Shown here one piece after another: positions 51,474 to 62,370 of a stretch of 64,000 nucleotides of DNA. This DNA is from Rhodococcoides kroppenstedtii (GTDB taxonomy: Bacteria > Actinomycetota > Actinomycetes > Mycobacteriales > Mycobacteriaceae). The notes beneath the pieces are model-generated. The model was not told the origin of the DNA, searched no databases, and worked only from the letters and a program-made list of their open reading frames with translations. Position numbers and translations under genes: made by a program. Numbering within the stretch: the stretch's first letter is position 1; each line of letters starts with the position of its first letter. The DNA lies in assembly GCF_900111805.1 (NCBI RefSeq), contig NZ_FOJN01000012.1:100074-164073 (forward strand), in the 5' to 3' direction.

Positions 51474-52121
51474 ATGGAACTCACCGAGGCGATGCGGACC
51501 ACGGGGACGTGTCGGCGATACACGAAGGACCCCGTTCCGGACGAGGTTCTGCGCACCGCCTTCGACCACGCACGGTTCGGCCCCCAGGGCGGCAACCGCC
51601 AGCCCGTACGATGGATCGTCGTCCGAGACGCGGAGCGCAAGCAGGCGCTCCAGGACCTCTACCTCCCGATGTGGGACGCCTACTTCCAGGGCATCACCGG
51701 CGGCACGGTCTCCGTGGGCGCGCTGCCCAAGACGGTGCAGGACGCCGACTACTTCGCACGCCACCTCGCAGAGGTCCCCGCGATCATCGTCGTATGTGCC
51801 GCGCTCGACGGTCTGCACCCCACCGACCACGAACTCGGCCGACTGTCGGTGGTCGGCGGCGCCTCCATCTACCCCACCATGCAGAACCTCTGCCTCGCCC
51901 TCCGCGACCAGGGCGTGGCCACCGCGGTGACCACCCTGCTCTGCCACGAGGAGCCCGCCGTGCGCGAAATGCTGTCCATCCCGGACGAGTACATCACCGC
52001 CGCCCACATCGCGGTCGGCTATCCGGAGCGCGCGTTCCCCACCAAGCTGACGCGCAGCCCCGTCGAGGAGATCGTGGCGCTCGAATCGTTCGACCGCCCC
52101 ATGTTCGCCACCACCGTCTGA
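51474..52121 (+). CDS. Nitroreductase-family FMN oxidoreductase
   Basis: A 215-residue nitroreductase-fold protein: MRTTGTCRRYTKDPVPDEVLRTAFDHARFGPQGGNRQPVRWIVVRD holds the FMN phosphate-binding residues, and SIYPTMQNLCLALRDQGVATAVTTLLCHEE the C-terminal helix. The family reduces nitro-, quinone- or enone groups with NAD(P)H. AAGGGG lies 6 nt before the ATG. First gene of a four-gene operon (ligase, TetR, esterase). Confidence 0.88.
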   Translation: MELTEAMRTTGTCRRYTKDPVPDEVLRTAFDHARFGPQGGNRQPVRWIVVRDAERKQALQDLYLPMWDAYFQGITGGTVSVGALPKTVQDADYFARHLAEVPAIIVVCAALDGLHPTDHELGRLSVVGGASIYPTMQNLCLALRDQGVATAVTTLLCHEEPAVREMLSIPDEYITAAHIAVGYPERAFPTKLTRSPVEEIVALESFDRPMFATTV

Positions 52122-52147
52122 TTTCCCGCTACCCGACAAGGACTCTC

Positions 52148-53710
52148 GTGCCCGGACTCGCCCCCCAGCATCGTTCCCTCACCGGCCGCGCCACGATCGG
52201 TGACCAACTCCGTCGTCACGCCCGGACGCAGCCGACCAAGACCGCGTTCATCTCCTACGATGCCGACGGCACGAGAGTCGTCACCACCTACGGCCAACTG
52301 GACAGCGCGGCCAACCGCTTCGCGAACGTCCTGCTCGGCCTCGGCGTGTCACCCGGTGATCGCGTGGCGTCCATGGCGCGCAACAGCATCGACGTCGTCG
52401 TCGCCTACTACGGCACCCTCAAGGTCGGGGCCGCCTTCACGGGCATCAACGTCCTCTACCGCGACGCCGAGGTCCGTCATCAACTCGAGCACGCCGAGCC
52501 GACCGTCGTGGTGGCCGGTCCCGAGTTCGCCGAAACGGTGCGCCGGGTCCTGCCCGACGGCACCACGCTGCTCACGTACGGAGACGACTGCGCGACGGCG
52601 ATGGCGGACGCGTCCGACACCGAACCCGACGTCGAGATGGACGAGAACGACATCGCGATGATGGTCTATACCTCCGGCACCGAGGCGGCGCCGAAGGGCG
52701 TGATGATCCCGCATCGCAACTTCCTGATCTCGACGGCGCCGGCGTGGAGTTGGGGTCTGCGTACCGGTCCGGAGGACACCTGGCTGTTCGTCATGCCGTT
52801 CCACACCATCGCCGGCCTGGGATCGATGACCACCCTGACCCTGATGGGTGCCACGCTGGTGCTGCCGTCGAGCGTGGAACCGGCGCGGTCGCTGCAGATC
52901 ATCGCCGACGAGAAGGTCTCGGTCATCGCGCAGACGCCCACCTTCTACTTCGCGCTCGCGCGGGAGGCCACGTTCGGTCCCGACGCCGTCGGACAGGTGC
53001 GTCGTTGCCTGACCTACGGCGGTCAGGTCTCCCCGCACACCATTTCCGCCTGGGCGGACGCTGCGCCCGAGGCGATCTGGGGCACGTACTGGGGACAGTC
53101 GGAGCTGTCCCAGCTCGGCTCGGTCGGCTGGTTCACCACGCTCGACGACATCCCGGACGGGGACCCGTCCTGGATCGGCAAGCCCGTCACCCACCTCGAG
53201 GTGCGCGTGGTCGACGCCGACGGCAACGACGCCGAGGTCGGCGAATTGCTGTGCCGTACACCGTCGGTGATGCTCGGCTACTTCAAGGACGACGAGCGGA
53301 CCGCGGAGGTGTTTCGCGACGGCTGGGTCCACACCGGCGACATGGTGCGTCGCGACGCGGACGGCAACCTGTTCTTCTACGATCGCAAGAAGGACATGAT
53401 CAAGTCCGGCGGAATGAACGTGTCGAGCCAGGAGGTGGAGCGGGTGCTGCACAGTCACCCCGACATCGCCCGTGCGGCCGTCGTCGGCATGCCCGATCCC
53501 TACTGGTCCGAAGCCGTCACCGCCTTCGTCATCGCGGCCGACGGCGTGCATCCGAATCCCGACGCCGTCATCGAGTTCTGCCGGACCGAGCTCGCCTCGT
53601 ACAAGGCACCGAAGTCGGTGCACGTGGTCGCGGAACTACCCGTCGACGCGCAGGGCAAGATCCTCAAGCGGGAGCTCCGCACGCTGGCGGTGGCGCCGGA
53701 ACCGGCGTGA
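52148..53710 (+). CDS. Acyl-CoA ligase (AMP-binding, ANL family)
   Basis: A 520-residue ligase: VYTSGTEAAPKGVMIPHRN (A3, with Ala in the loop), TYWGQSELSQLG (A5), GWVHTGDMVRRDADGNLFFYDRKKDMIKSGGMNVSSQEVERVL (A7-A8) and PVDAQGKILKRELR (A10). It activates an acid to its CoA thioester, probably the acid released downstream of the Baeyer-Villiger step. GTG start with AAGGA 6 nt before it. Its stop overlaps the TetR GTG (GTGA). Confidence 0.88.
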   Translation: MPGLAPQHRSLTGRATIGDQLRRHARTQPTKTAFISYDADGTRVVTTYGQLDSAANRFANVLLGLGVSPGDRVASMARNSIDVVVAYYGTLKVGAAFTGINVLYRDAEVRHQLEHAEPTVVVAGPEFAETVRRVLPDGTTLLTYGDDCATAMADASDTEPDVEMDENDIAMMVYTSGTEAAPKGVMIPHRNFLISTAPAWSWGLRTGPEDTWLFVMPFHTIAGLGSMTTLTLMGATLVLPSSVEPARSLQIIADEKVSVIAQTPTFYFALAREATFGPDAVGQVRRCLTYGGQVSPHTISAWADAAPEAIWGTYWGQSELSQLGSVGWFTTLDDIPDGDPSWIGKPVTHLEVRVVDADGNDAEVGELLCRTPSVMLGYFKDDERTAEVFRDGWVHTGDMVRRDADGNLFFYDRKKDMIKSGGMNVSSQEVERVLHSHPDIARAAVVGMPDPYWSEAVTAFVIAADGVHPNPDAVIEFCRTELASYKAPKSVHVVAELPVDAQGKILKRELRTLAVAPEPA

Positions 53711-54333
53711 GCACTCCCGACGATGCCGCCGCAGTCCCGCGCGCGGTGCGGACCCTGCGGCGCAAGGAGGACATCGCGTCCCAGGCCGCCAGAATCTTCG
53801 CGCGGGACGGCTACGCCAACGTCGGGATGCGCGACATCGCGGATGCGGTCGGAATTCGGGGAGCCAGTCTCTACCACCACTTTCCGTCCAAGGAAGAGAT
53901 TCTCTTCGCGATCTGCCTAACCGTCACCCGCGAGCCGGTCGAAGAGAACCTGCCGCTGCTCGATGCGCCGGGCACCCCCACCGAACGACTGTCGGCCCTG
54001 GTCCGCGCGCATCTGCACCACCTAACCCGGCGGCGGGTCGAGTACGTCGTCGGACTGCACGAGCTGGCGTCGCTGCTCCCCGAGCACCGCGCGGCCGTCG
54101 AGGACTACCGTCGTCACTATCAGCGACGCGTGCGCGACGTGGTCGCCGCCGGCATGCGCACGGGCGAGTTCGGGGTACCCGACGCTCGGATCGCCGCGTT
54201 CGCTCTGGTGGACATGCTCAACGGCATCAGTGCCTGGTACCACGAGGGCGGGGATCTCGGCATCGACGAGGTCAGCGATGCGTACGTCGATCTCGCCGTG
54301 CGTCGACTACTGGGAGGTGTTCCGCGTGGGTGA
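53707..54333 (+). CDS. TetR-family transcriptional regulator
   Basis: A 208-residue TetR regulator with N-terminal HTH: RRKEDIASQAARIFARDGYANVGMRDIADAVGIRGASLYHHFPSKEEILFAI (about 18-69), then a helical ligand domain. It is similar in layout to TetR proteins of fatty-acid and ketone catabolism. GTG start overlaps the ligase stop. CTAAC-N4-GTTAG upstream of the operon is a candidate site. Its end overlaps the esterase start by 8 nt. Confidence 0.9.
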   Translation: MSTPDDAAAVPRAVRTLRRKEDIASQAARIFARDGYANVGMRDIADAVGIRGASLYHHFPSKEEILFAICLTVTREPVEENLPLLDAPGTPTERLSALVRAHLHHLTRRRVEYVVGLHELASLLPEHRAAVEDYRRHYQRRVRDVVAAGMRTGEFGVPDARIAAFALVDMLNGISAWYHEGGDLGIDEVSDAYVDLAVRRLLGGVPRG

Positions 54334-55486
54334 TTATTCGTCGGTCGAAGGACGTTGCGACGCAGCGTTTCACGACGTGGCCGACACGCTGCGGGCGAAC
54401 CTCGCCTCCGGAGCCGAGGTCGGCGCGTCGGTCGTGGTCGACCTCGACGGCGAGACGGTGGTCGACCTCTGGGGTGGGCACCGCGACGCCGAACGCACGA
54501 CGCCCTGGACCGAGGACACCGTCGTCAACGTCTGGTCCACCACGAAGACGGTGACCGCGCTGGCCACCCTCATGGTGATCGACCGCGGCCTCCTCGACCC
54601 CTTCGCCCCGGTCGCGCGATATTGGCCCGAATTCGCTGCGGCGGGCAAGGATCGGATCGAGGTGCGGCACATCCTGTCGCACTCGTCGGGCGTCTCGGGC
54701 TGGGACCGCCCGATCTCCGTGCAGGATCTGTACGACCACGAGTCCGCCGTCGCGAAGCTCGCCGCACAGGCGCCGTGGTGGGAGTCGCGCACCACGTCCG
54801 GGTATCACGCCGCCTCGCAGGGGCATCTGCTGGCCGAACTGATCCGGCGCGTCACTGGAAAGACGCTGCGCGAGTTCGTCGCCGACGAGATCGCCGGCCC
54901 GCTCGGCGCGGACTTCCAGATCGGCCTGCGCCCCGAGGACCGCCATCGGGTGGCCGACGTCATCGCCCCGCCTCCCCCGCCGCGGGTCGACGTGCCCGAC
55001 CCGGACAGGATCCGCATCAGAACCTTCGGCGGCCCGGTCGTGGCGCCGGATGCCGCCAACACCGACGAGTGGCGCGCCGCCGACATGGGCGCACTCAACG
55101 GGCACGGCAACGCCCGGTCCGTCGCGCGGATGCTGTCGGCGATCTCGCGCGGCGGGGAGGTGGACGGGGTTCGCCTGCTGAGTCAAGGCGCCGTCGACCT
55201 GGCTTTCGAGCCGCAGACCGACGGACTGGACCTGGTGCTGGGCATCCCCCTGCGCTTCGGCATGGGATTCGCCCTGCCGCACCCCGAGACGGTTCCCTAC
55301 ATCCCCGACGGCCGCATCTGCTTCTGGGGCGGCTGGGGTGGGTCGATGATCGTGATGCACCCCGAGTCGCGGCTGACCTTCTCCTACGCGATGAACAAGA
55401 TGGGCAGCGGCATCATCGGGTCCGACCGGGCCGAACAGTACCTGCGGGCGACGTACTCGGCGCTGGCGAGGACAACGACTCGATGA
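54326..55486 (+). CDS. Serine esterase of the beta-lactamase fold (class C type)
   Basis: A 386-residue hydrolase in the EstB/class C beta-lactamase family. STTK (about residues 72-75) is the SxxK nucleophile, GYHAAS holds the Tyr of the YxN-equivalent, and WGGWGGS near 332-338 is the third motif in place of KTG. Not a resistance enzyme by motif; more like a carboxylesterase. GTG start after GGGAGG. In this operon, with a Baeyer-Villiger enzyme opposite, it could hydrolyse the product ester. Confidence 0.87.
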   Translation: MGDYSSVEGRCDAAFHDVADTLRANLASGAEVGASVVVDLDGETVVDLWGGHRDAERTTPWTEDTVVNVWSTTKTVTALATLMVIDRGLLDPFAPVARYWPEFAAAGKDRIEVRHILSHSSGVSGWDRPISVQDLYDHESAVAKLAAQAPWWESRTTSGYHAASQGHLLAELIRRVTGKTLREFVADEIAGPLGADFQIGLRPEDRHRVADVIAPPPPPRVDVPDPDRIRIRTFGGPVVAPDAANTDEWRAADMGALNGHGNARSVARMLSAISRGGEVDGVRLLSQGAVDLAFEPQTDGLDLVLGIPLRFGMGFALPHPETVPYIPDGRICFWGGWGGSMIVMHPESRLTFSYAMNKMGSGIIGSDRAEQYLRATYSALARTTTR

Positions 55487-55504
55487 CCGCAGCGTGCGAC
55501 TCGG

Positions 55505-55553
55505 GATCGTGGAATCCGAACCCCGCATTCCGGGGCTGAAAATCCACGATCGG
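55505..55553. repeat. Palindromic repeat, family B copy 1 (49 bp)
   Basis: Outer arms GATCGTGGA and TCCACGATC pair over 9 bp, with an inner CCCCG/CGGGG hairpin. It precedes the 364-residue gene. A related element follows that gene at 56707-56755; ungapped, 34 of 49 positions agree by eye. Confidence 0.75.
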
Positions 55554-55607
55554 CTCTTGTCAGAGCCCTCCCCTACTCTGCGCACACACCATCCTGGGGG
55601 GGAACCT

Positions 55608-56702
55608 ATGAGCAAGAGTCAACGTCGGGCCAAGGCCGCGAAGCGCACCGCGGCAGGCCGACCGAAGCAACGAGTGGCACTGTCCTGGCCCACGGTGCTG
55701 AAACGATTCGCCGAGTGGTTGCTGCACTCGGGCTGCACCGCGGATCCGTTGGCGGCCTATTCGACAGCGATGGCAGTCGACCGATCCAGCGCCGATCGCC
55801 GCATCGTCATCGCGGGGGCGGACCTACCGTTGGAGTTGTTCGACATGGACTTGTACGCGGAGGACTGCCTGCACACACCGTGGTCACCCGACGACACTGC
55901 CGATGCTCTCGCCTTGTTCGCGCGATTCGTTGTCGCCGAGCGCATGTCGCCCGACCAAGAGGACCTGTTGACGGAGTTGGTCGACTTGGACCCCGTGGTC
56001 CCGCCACGGACGGCACCTGTCCCGCATCGGGGCTCGGCACCCCTCGGTCCGACCACCCTGACGTCGCACGTTCGACGGGTCGCGGCCTGGTGCGAGGACA
56101 ACGGCAGCGTTCCCGATCCTCGTTTCGCACAGCCCAGCTCGAGCAGGCAGGTTCGCGATGCGATCTACCCGGCGCAGGACGACGAGAACGACGTCGTCAG
56201 CGGACTGCTGTCGACGCTGAAGTACTACGTCGTGGTCCAGACCGCGCTGGGAGCTGGCGTCCTCCGCCGCGAGGACCGCACGCTTCGAGCCGGCGACGCG
56301 TTCGATCACTGGCTCGCAGAGCCGAGCGAGGAGTGGGGGCGCCGCAGTCTCGTGGAGGCCTATGTCGAATGCATGCGACCGGTGGTCGCGCTCGACGACG
56401 CCCGGGAGAAGCAGGAGGTGGCCGCCGCCTGCGACGCGCTGTGGATGATCCTCGTTCGTTCCCTGGTCGGAGACGCTGCCCATGACGGCGAAGCGTTCGC
56501 CGTGGGCATCGGCACCGACAGCGAGAAAGTGAGAGCGTGGCTGTCCGTGCGACTGTCCACCATGATCGACCTCGGACTGATCGTCCCGGTGAACGGGCAG
56601 ATGTGTGTTCCGGACTCCCACGCGCCGGCCCTTCTCGACGCGCTCGATCGCGTTCGTCTCGACACCCCGGCGTCGGCGGGAGAGTGGCTCGCACTCACGT
56701 GA
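55608..56702 (+). CDS. Protein of unknown function (364 aa), bracketed by palindromes
   Basis: A 364-residue soluble protein that I do not recognise. The N-terminus is very basic (MSKSQRRAKAAKRTAAGRPK), then AVDRSSADRRIVIAG, a middle helical part, and RSLVEAYVECMRPVVALDDAREKQEV. There are no membrane segments. The C-terminal third could be winged-helix-like (AWLSVRLSTMIDLGLIVPVNGQM), but that is only an impression. GGGGGGGA precedes the ATG. It has no cotranscribed neighbours and stands between palindromic repeats, next to the isocitrate dehydrogenase gene, so it looks like an inserted orphan. Confidence 0.65.
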   Translation: MSKSQRRAKAAKRTAAGRPKQRVALSWPTVLKRFAEWLLHSGCTADPLAAYSTAMAVDRSSADRRIVIAGADLPLELFDMDLYAEDCLHTPWSPDDTADALALFARFVVAERMSPDQEDLLTELVDLDPVVPPRTAPVPHRGSAPLGPTTLTSHVRRVAAWCEDNGSVPDPRFAQPSSSRQVRDAIYPAQDDENDVVSGLLSTLKYYVVVQTALGAGVLRREDRTLRAGDAFDHWLAEPSEEWGRRSLVEAYVECMRPVVALDDAREKQEVAAACDALWMILVRSLVGDAAHDGEAFAVGIGTDSEKVRAWLSVRLSTMIDLGLIVPVNGQMCVPDSHAPALLDALDRVRLDTPASAGEWLALT

Positions 56703-56706
56703 CCCC

Positions 56707-56755
56707 GACCGTGGAATCTGGGACCCGCTTTCCGGGGGCCCGGTTCCACGATTCG
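56707..56755. repeat. Palindromic repeat, family B copy 2 (49 bp)
   Basis: CGTGGAA pairs with TTCCACG, with an inner CTGGG/CCCGG and CCC/GGG stem. Same orientation as copy 1 (GTGGAATC at the left). It starts 4 nt after the stop of the 364-residue gene and may also work as its terminator. Confidence 0.72.
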
Positions 56756-56770
56756 CCCCACCCACGACAA

Positions 56771-56802
56771 CGGCCCGACCCCACCAAGGTAGGGACGGGC
56801 CG
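56771..56802. terminator. Terminator hairpin at the icd 3' end
   Basis: CGGCCCG pairs with CGGGCCG; after one A-A mismatch CCC pairs with GGG over a 10-nt loop. It lies 15 nt past the isocitrate dehydrogenase stop, and palindrome B copy 2 lies just beyond. Confidence 0.75.
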
Positions 56803-56817
56803 CGTCGCGGAAGCTTC

Positions 56818-59052
<2,235 letters not shown>

Positions 59053-59110
59053 GTCAGGACTTGCCTCGTTTTCCGTCGGTTCGACGTCGTCTGTTCCTTG
59101 TGGGTTCGAT

Positions 59111-59126
59111 GACAACTTTAGTCGTC
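59111..59126. promoter_or_regulatory. Imperfect inverted repeat over a possible icd -10
   Basis: GACAACT-TT-AGTCGTC has 7-nt arms with one mismatch. On the minus strand its centre reads TAAAGT, a possible -10, giving a 5' leader of about 55 nt. May be a regulator site; weak evidence. Confidence 0.35.
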
Positions 59127-59284
59127 TTCGTTCGTGCTGTGGCGACTGCGGTCGGAGCGGCTCGATGTGGCTCGAGACATACCTGACCAGCGACGACGCC
59201 GCCCGCTGACGACGCAGATTTCCTACTCGCCGGTAACCGACCGTGACCGGCGGGAAGACTCGGCGCACCGGCCATACTGACGTC

Positions 59285-59971
59285 GTGGTCACGCCCGAGA
59301 CATCCCTCGACCATCCGGTCGCCGAATCGCTGCGCACCCGCCACGCGCACCTCGCTCGTCGCCTCGGAGACGCGGTCACGTACGACACGGACGTCGCCAC
59401 CTTCGCCGACGTCGGCACCGACTGGGCGGCCCTGGCGGAGTTGCTCAGGCCCGGCCGGATGGCCGACCTCTTCTCCTCCGAGGCGACGCCGCCCGCGGAC
59501 TGGGAGCCGATGTTCGAGCTCGCCGGTCTGCAACTGATCTTCGCGGGCGACGTGCCCACGGCGTCGTCGATCCGGATCGTCGACCTCGGCGAGGCCGACT
59601 ACCCCGCCATGCGCGCGTTGATCGACGCCACCCGGCCCGGCCCGTTCTGGCCACGAACGCCGGAGCTGGGGACGTACCTCGGTGTGCGTGACGACGACGG
59701 CACGCTCGTCGCCATGGCCGGCGAGCGTCTGCGACCGCCGGGGTGGACGGAAATCAGCGCGGTCTGCACGCTCCCGTCTGCGCGGGGTCAGGGGTTGGCC
59801 GGCGCGTTGGTCGGCGAACTCGTCCGACGCATCCTCGCCCGCGGCGACCGACCGTTCCTCCATCTCGCGGAGGCGAACACGGCGGCGTTGCGGGTGTACG
59901 AGCGGCTCGGGTTCGTCCTGCGGCGGCGGGTCGTGTTCCGGGGGTTCCGCACGCCGGGAGGCGATGCGTGA
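59285..59971 (+). CDS. GNAT-family acetyltransferase
   Basis: A 228-residue protein with a C-terminal GNAT domain: [34 protein letters not shown] (motif A with the ARGQGLA loop) and [30 protein letters not shown] (motif B). The N-terminal 80 residues are a helical extension, probably a degenerate second GNAT fold. The GTG at 59285 is chosen because CATACT 5 nt upstream gives a leaderless message; a GTG 14 codons earlier is possible. Its stop overlaps the MFS gene start. Confidence 0.8.
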   Translation: MVTPETSLDHPVAESLRTRHAHLARRLGDAVTYDTDVATFADVGTDWAALAELLRPGRMADLFSSEATPPADWEPMFELAGLQLIFAGDVPTASSIRIVDLGEADYPAMRALIDATRPGPFWPRTPELGTYLGVRDDDGTLVAMAGERLRPPGWTEISAVCTLPSARGQGLAGALVGELVRRILARGDRPFLHLAEANTAALRVYERLGFVLRRRVVFRGFRTPGGDA

Positions 59972-61200
59972 CCCGCGTCGGCGGCGTGTTCGCCCTCCTG
60001 GCCGGCCTCTACTTCGCGCAGGGGCTGCCGTTCGGCTTCTTCACCCAGGCGCTGCCGGTGGTGCTGCGGCAATCCGCTTATTCGCTGGTGACCATCAGTG
60101 CGACCGGGGTTCTGTTCGCGCCGTGGGCGCTGAAGTTCCTCTGGGCGCCGTACGTCGATCGCTACGGGACGCGGCGACGGTGGCTGGTCTCGTTGCAGTG
60201 CGGGGCGGCCGTCGTGGCGCTGGTGTTGGCGTCGCTCGATCTGTCGTCGGGTCTGGCGTGGCTGTTCGTCGGCATCGCGGTGATCAACCTGTTGTCCGCG
60301 ACGCAGGACGTCGTGACCGACGGTCTGGCCGTGCGGTTGCTGTCGGCCCGAGATCGCGGCGTCGGCAACGGAATTCAGCTGGGCGCGTACCGGATCGGCA
60401 TGATCGTCGGCGGAGGAGTGCTGCTCTGGCTGTTCTCGCTCGCCGGGTGGCGGGCGCTGTTCGTCGTCATGGCCGTGCTGATTCTGGTGTCGACGGTGCC
60501 CGTACTCGCGTTGCGACGGACCCTCGAGTCGGCCGACGCCACCCCCGTTGTCGACTCCTCCGCGGTGCGGCTGGCCGGGGCGTGGTGGGCGCGGTTGCGA
60601 CGGCCGGGTGTCGTGGCGTTCGTCGGGCTGATCGTGGCGTACAAGTTCGGGAACTCGATGGGGTCGGCGTTGGTGGGCCCGTTCCTGTCGGACCTCGGGT
60701 TGTCGCTGGGGCAGATCGCTCTGCTGGAGGGCGGACTGGCGTCGGCCTCGGCGCTCGTCGGCGCGGCGCTCGGTGCCTGGTACGCGACGCGGTTCGGACG
60801 ACGGCGTGCCTTGCTGGTCGCGGGCATCACCCAGACCCTGGCCCTCGGTTCCTACGTCGCCGCCGCGCTCGGGGTGGGCGGGTTCGCGATGGTGGTCACC
60901 GCCAACGTCGGTGAGCACGTCTTCGGCGGGGCCGCGACGGTGGTGCTGTTCGCGCTGATGATGGACGCGTCCGAGCGCGCCTTCGCCGGCACCGACTACA
61001 CCCTGCTGGCCTGCGCTGTCGTGTTCTCGCAGGGTACGGCCGGGCTGGCTGCCGGGGTGGTCGGTGAGCTCTTCGGCTACGCCGTCATGTTCGGGACGGG
61101 GTTGGTGCTGTCCGGGGTGGGGTGCGCGGTGCTGCTCGTCGGTTTGCGGCGGGGGTGGGGGCCGGCCGTGCTGCACCGGGAACCGGCTCGTGCTCCGTGA
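59968..61200 (+). CDS. Major facilitator transporter, AmpG-like
   Basis: A 410-residue membrane protein with 12 hydrophobic segments. GLYFAQGLPFGFFTQALPVVLRQ at the start resembles AmpG permeases; LFAPWALKFLWAPYVDRYGTRRRWL is the loop 2-3 signature region with the basic motif; ATQDVVTDGLAVRLLSARDRGVGNGIQ is the AmpG-like TM4-5 part. AmpG imports anhydromuropeptides, but the substrate here is uncertain. GTG overlaps the GNAT stop; GGGAGG precedes it by 7 nt. Confidence 0.83.
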   Translation: MTRVGGVFALLAGLYFAQGLPFGFFTQALPVVLRQSAYSLVTISATGVLFAPWALKFLWAPYVDRYGTRRRWLVSLQCGAAVVALVLASLDLSSGLAWLFVGIAVINLLSATQDVVTDGLAVRLLSARDRGVGNGIQLGAYRIGMIVGGGVLLWLFSLAGWRALFVVMAVLILVSTVPVLALRRTLESADATPVVDSSAVRLAGAWWARLRRPGVVAFVGLIVAYKFGNSMGSALVGPFLSDLGLSLGQIALLEGGLASASALVGAALGAWYATRFGRRRALLVAGITQTLALGSYVAAALGVGGFAMVVTANVGEHVFGGAATVVLFALMMDASERAFAGTDYTLLACAVVFSQGTAGLAAGVVGELFGYAVMFGTGLVLSGVGCAVLLVGLRRGWGPAVLHREPARAP

Positions 61201-61253
61201 GTGTCGGACCCCTGTGTCACAGTGTCGCTCCCACGCGAGAACGGACCAGGGTC

Positions 61254-61618
61254 ATGACGAACAACTTCCACAACAGCCCGAACTACGGACCATCAACATC
61301 CACCAGACGACCGTCGGGTACGTGGTGCCGCAGCGCTCGTGGCCTCGTCGTCACCCGATCCTCACCCTGATTCTCGGGTTCTTCGCGCTCGGGTTCGTCG
61401 TGGAGTACTGGTGGCTCGCGCTGCTCGGCGCTGCTGTCTGGCTGGGCGTCCGGTCGTACCGGAAGCGCGAGGCGAGTCGCGAGCTCGCGCGGCAGGAGCA
61501 GATGCGTCTGATCGCCAGCGCGCACGCGCAGAATCAGGCCTTCCTACAGGGCAACCAGTTCGGCACGCACGGGCACTTCCCGGTGGACGGCCGCTACATC
61601 CACCCGCCGCAGGGATAA
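61254..61618 (+). pseudogene. Small membrane protein with apparent frameshift
   Basis: The ATG at 61254 starts MTNNFHNSPNYG, then the reading shifts: the expected continuation TINIHQTTVGYVVPQ is in another frame (61289 onward) and runs to the stop at 61618, through a transmembrane segment ILTLILGFFALGFVVEYW and a charged tail. One missing base near 61290 (GGACC instead of GGAACC) would restore one frame of about 120 residues. If not a sequencing error, the protein may be made from the GTG pair at 61322/61325 as a 98-residue product. I cannot tell which from the sequence. Function unknown. Confidence 0.55.
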
Positions 61619-61668
61619 CGCCTGCGGCCGGGGTCGATCCTCGACGGGCGTCGCCTCGAACCACAGGC

Positions 61669-62370
61669 ATGACCTCAGCTCCGGACGGCGTTCCGTCGTG
61701 GACCTTCGCCTCGGACGATCTCATGACCCGCTACGTCGTGGTGACCGACGCACGGGTCGACATGACGGGGTGGTCGATTCATTACCACCACGTCGAGGGC
61801 CTGCCGGATTCGTCGCCCTTCGCGCCGGTGTCGGTGCGGGTCGAGCCGCCCGACGACTTCGTGTTCGACGACGACGGTGACACCCAGCTGTGGGCCGCCA
61901 CCATCGAAGCGGCAGCGTTGCTCGACAGCTTCGTCTCGCCGGAGGGCCGCATCCTCGCGGTCGACCAGTGGGATGCGATGACGACGTGGCTGGTGGAGTC
62001 GATGCGCGACGAGCCGGCGGGCCTCATCATCGACCTGGGGCCGAACACCGAGATCCCGGAGGACGAGGTCGACGACATCGAGCTGGTCAACGCTCAACTC
62101 CATGTCCTCGACGACGGCGTGGTGATGGTGCGACGCTCGCACCGCATCCTGCGGCAGCTGCGGCTGGTCGACCACGCCGTCGACGGCCTGGCTCTCGACC
62201 AGTGGCACCACGACGACACGTTCTACGACTGCACCAACGGCTACCTCTTCACCCGCGACCACGTCCTCGCCGCCAGCGCCTGCGTCGCGTGGGTGCGGGA
62301 TGCGGGTGGGGTGGAGGCGGCCAATCGGCTCGGGTGTTCGTTCGATTTCGCGGACGAACTACCGCGGTGA
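61669..62370 (+). CDS. Paralogue of the C-terminal part of the 467-aa protein
   Basis: A 233-residue soluble acidic protein. Its last ~150 residues match the C-terminal part of the protein encoded at 29249-30652: VDQWDAMTTWLVESM, NAQLHVLDDGVVMVRRS, LDQWHHDDTFYDCTNGYLFTRD and the final LGCSFDFADELP. Conserved WHHD, DC, YLF and LAASAC suggest a structured small domain. The N-terminal 70 residues are different and include MTRYVVVTDARVDMTGWSIHYHH. No function can be assigned. The two genes are 31 kb apart. Confidence 0.75.
   Translation: MTSAPDGVPSWTFASDDLMTRYVVVTDARVDMTGWSIHYHHVEGLPDSSPFAPVSVRVEPPDDFVFDDDGDTQLWAATIEAAALLDSFVSPEGRILAVDQWDAMTTWLVESMRDEPAGLIIDLGPNTEIPEDEVDDIELVNAQLHVLDDGVVMVRRSHRILRQLRLVDHAVDGLALDQWHHDDTFYDCTNGYLFTRDHVLAASACVAWVRDAGGVEAANRLGCSFDFADELPR

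Noticed and set aside
54326..55486. Beta-lactam resistance gene
   Set aside because: The third motif is WGGWGG rather than KTG, there is no signal peptide, and the operon context is catabolic.
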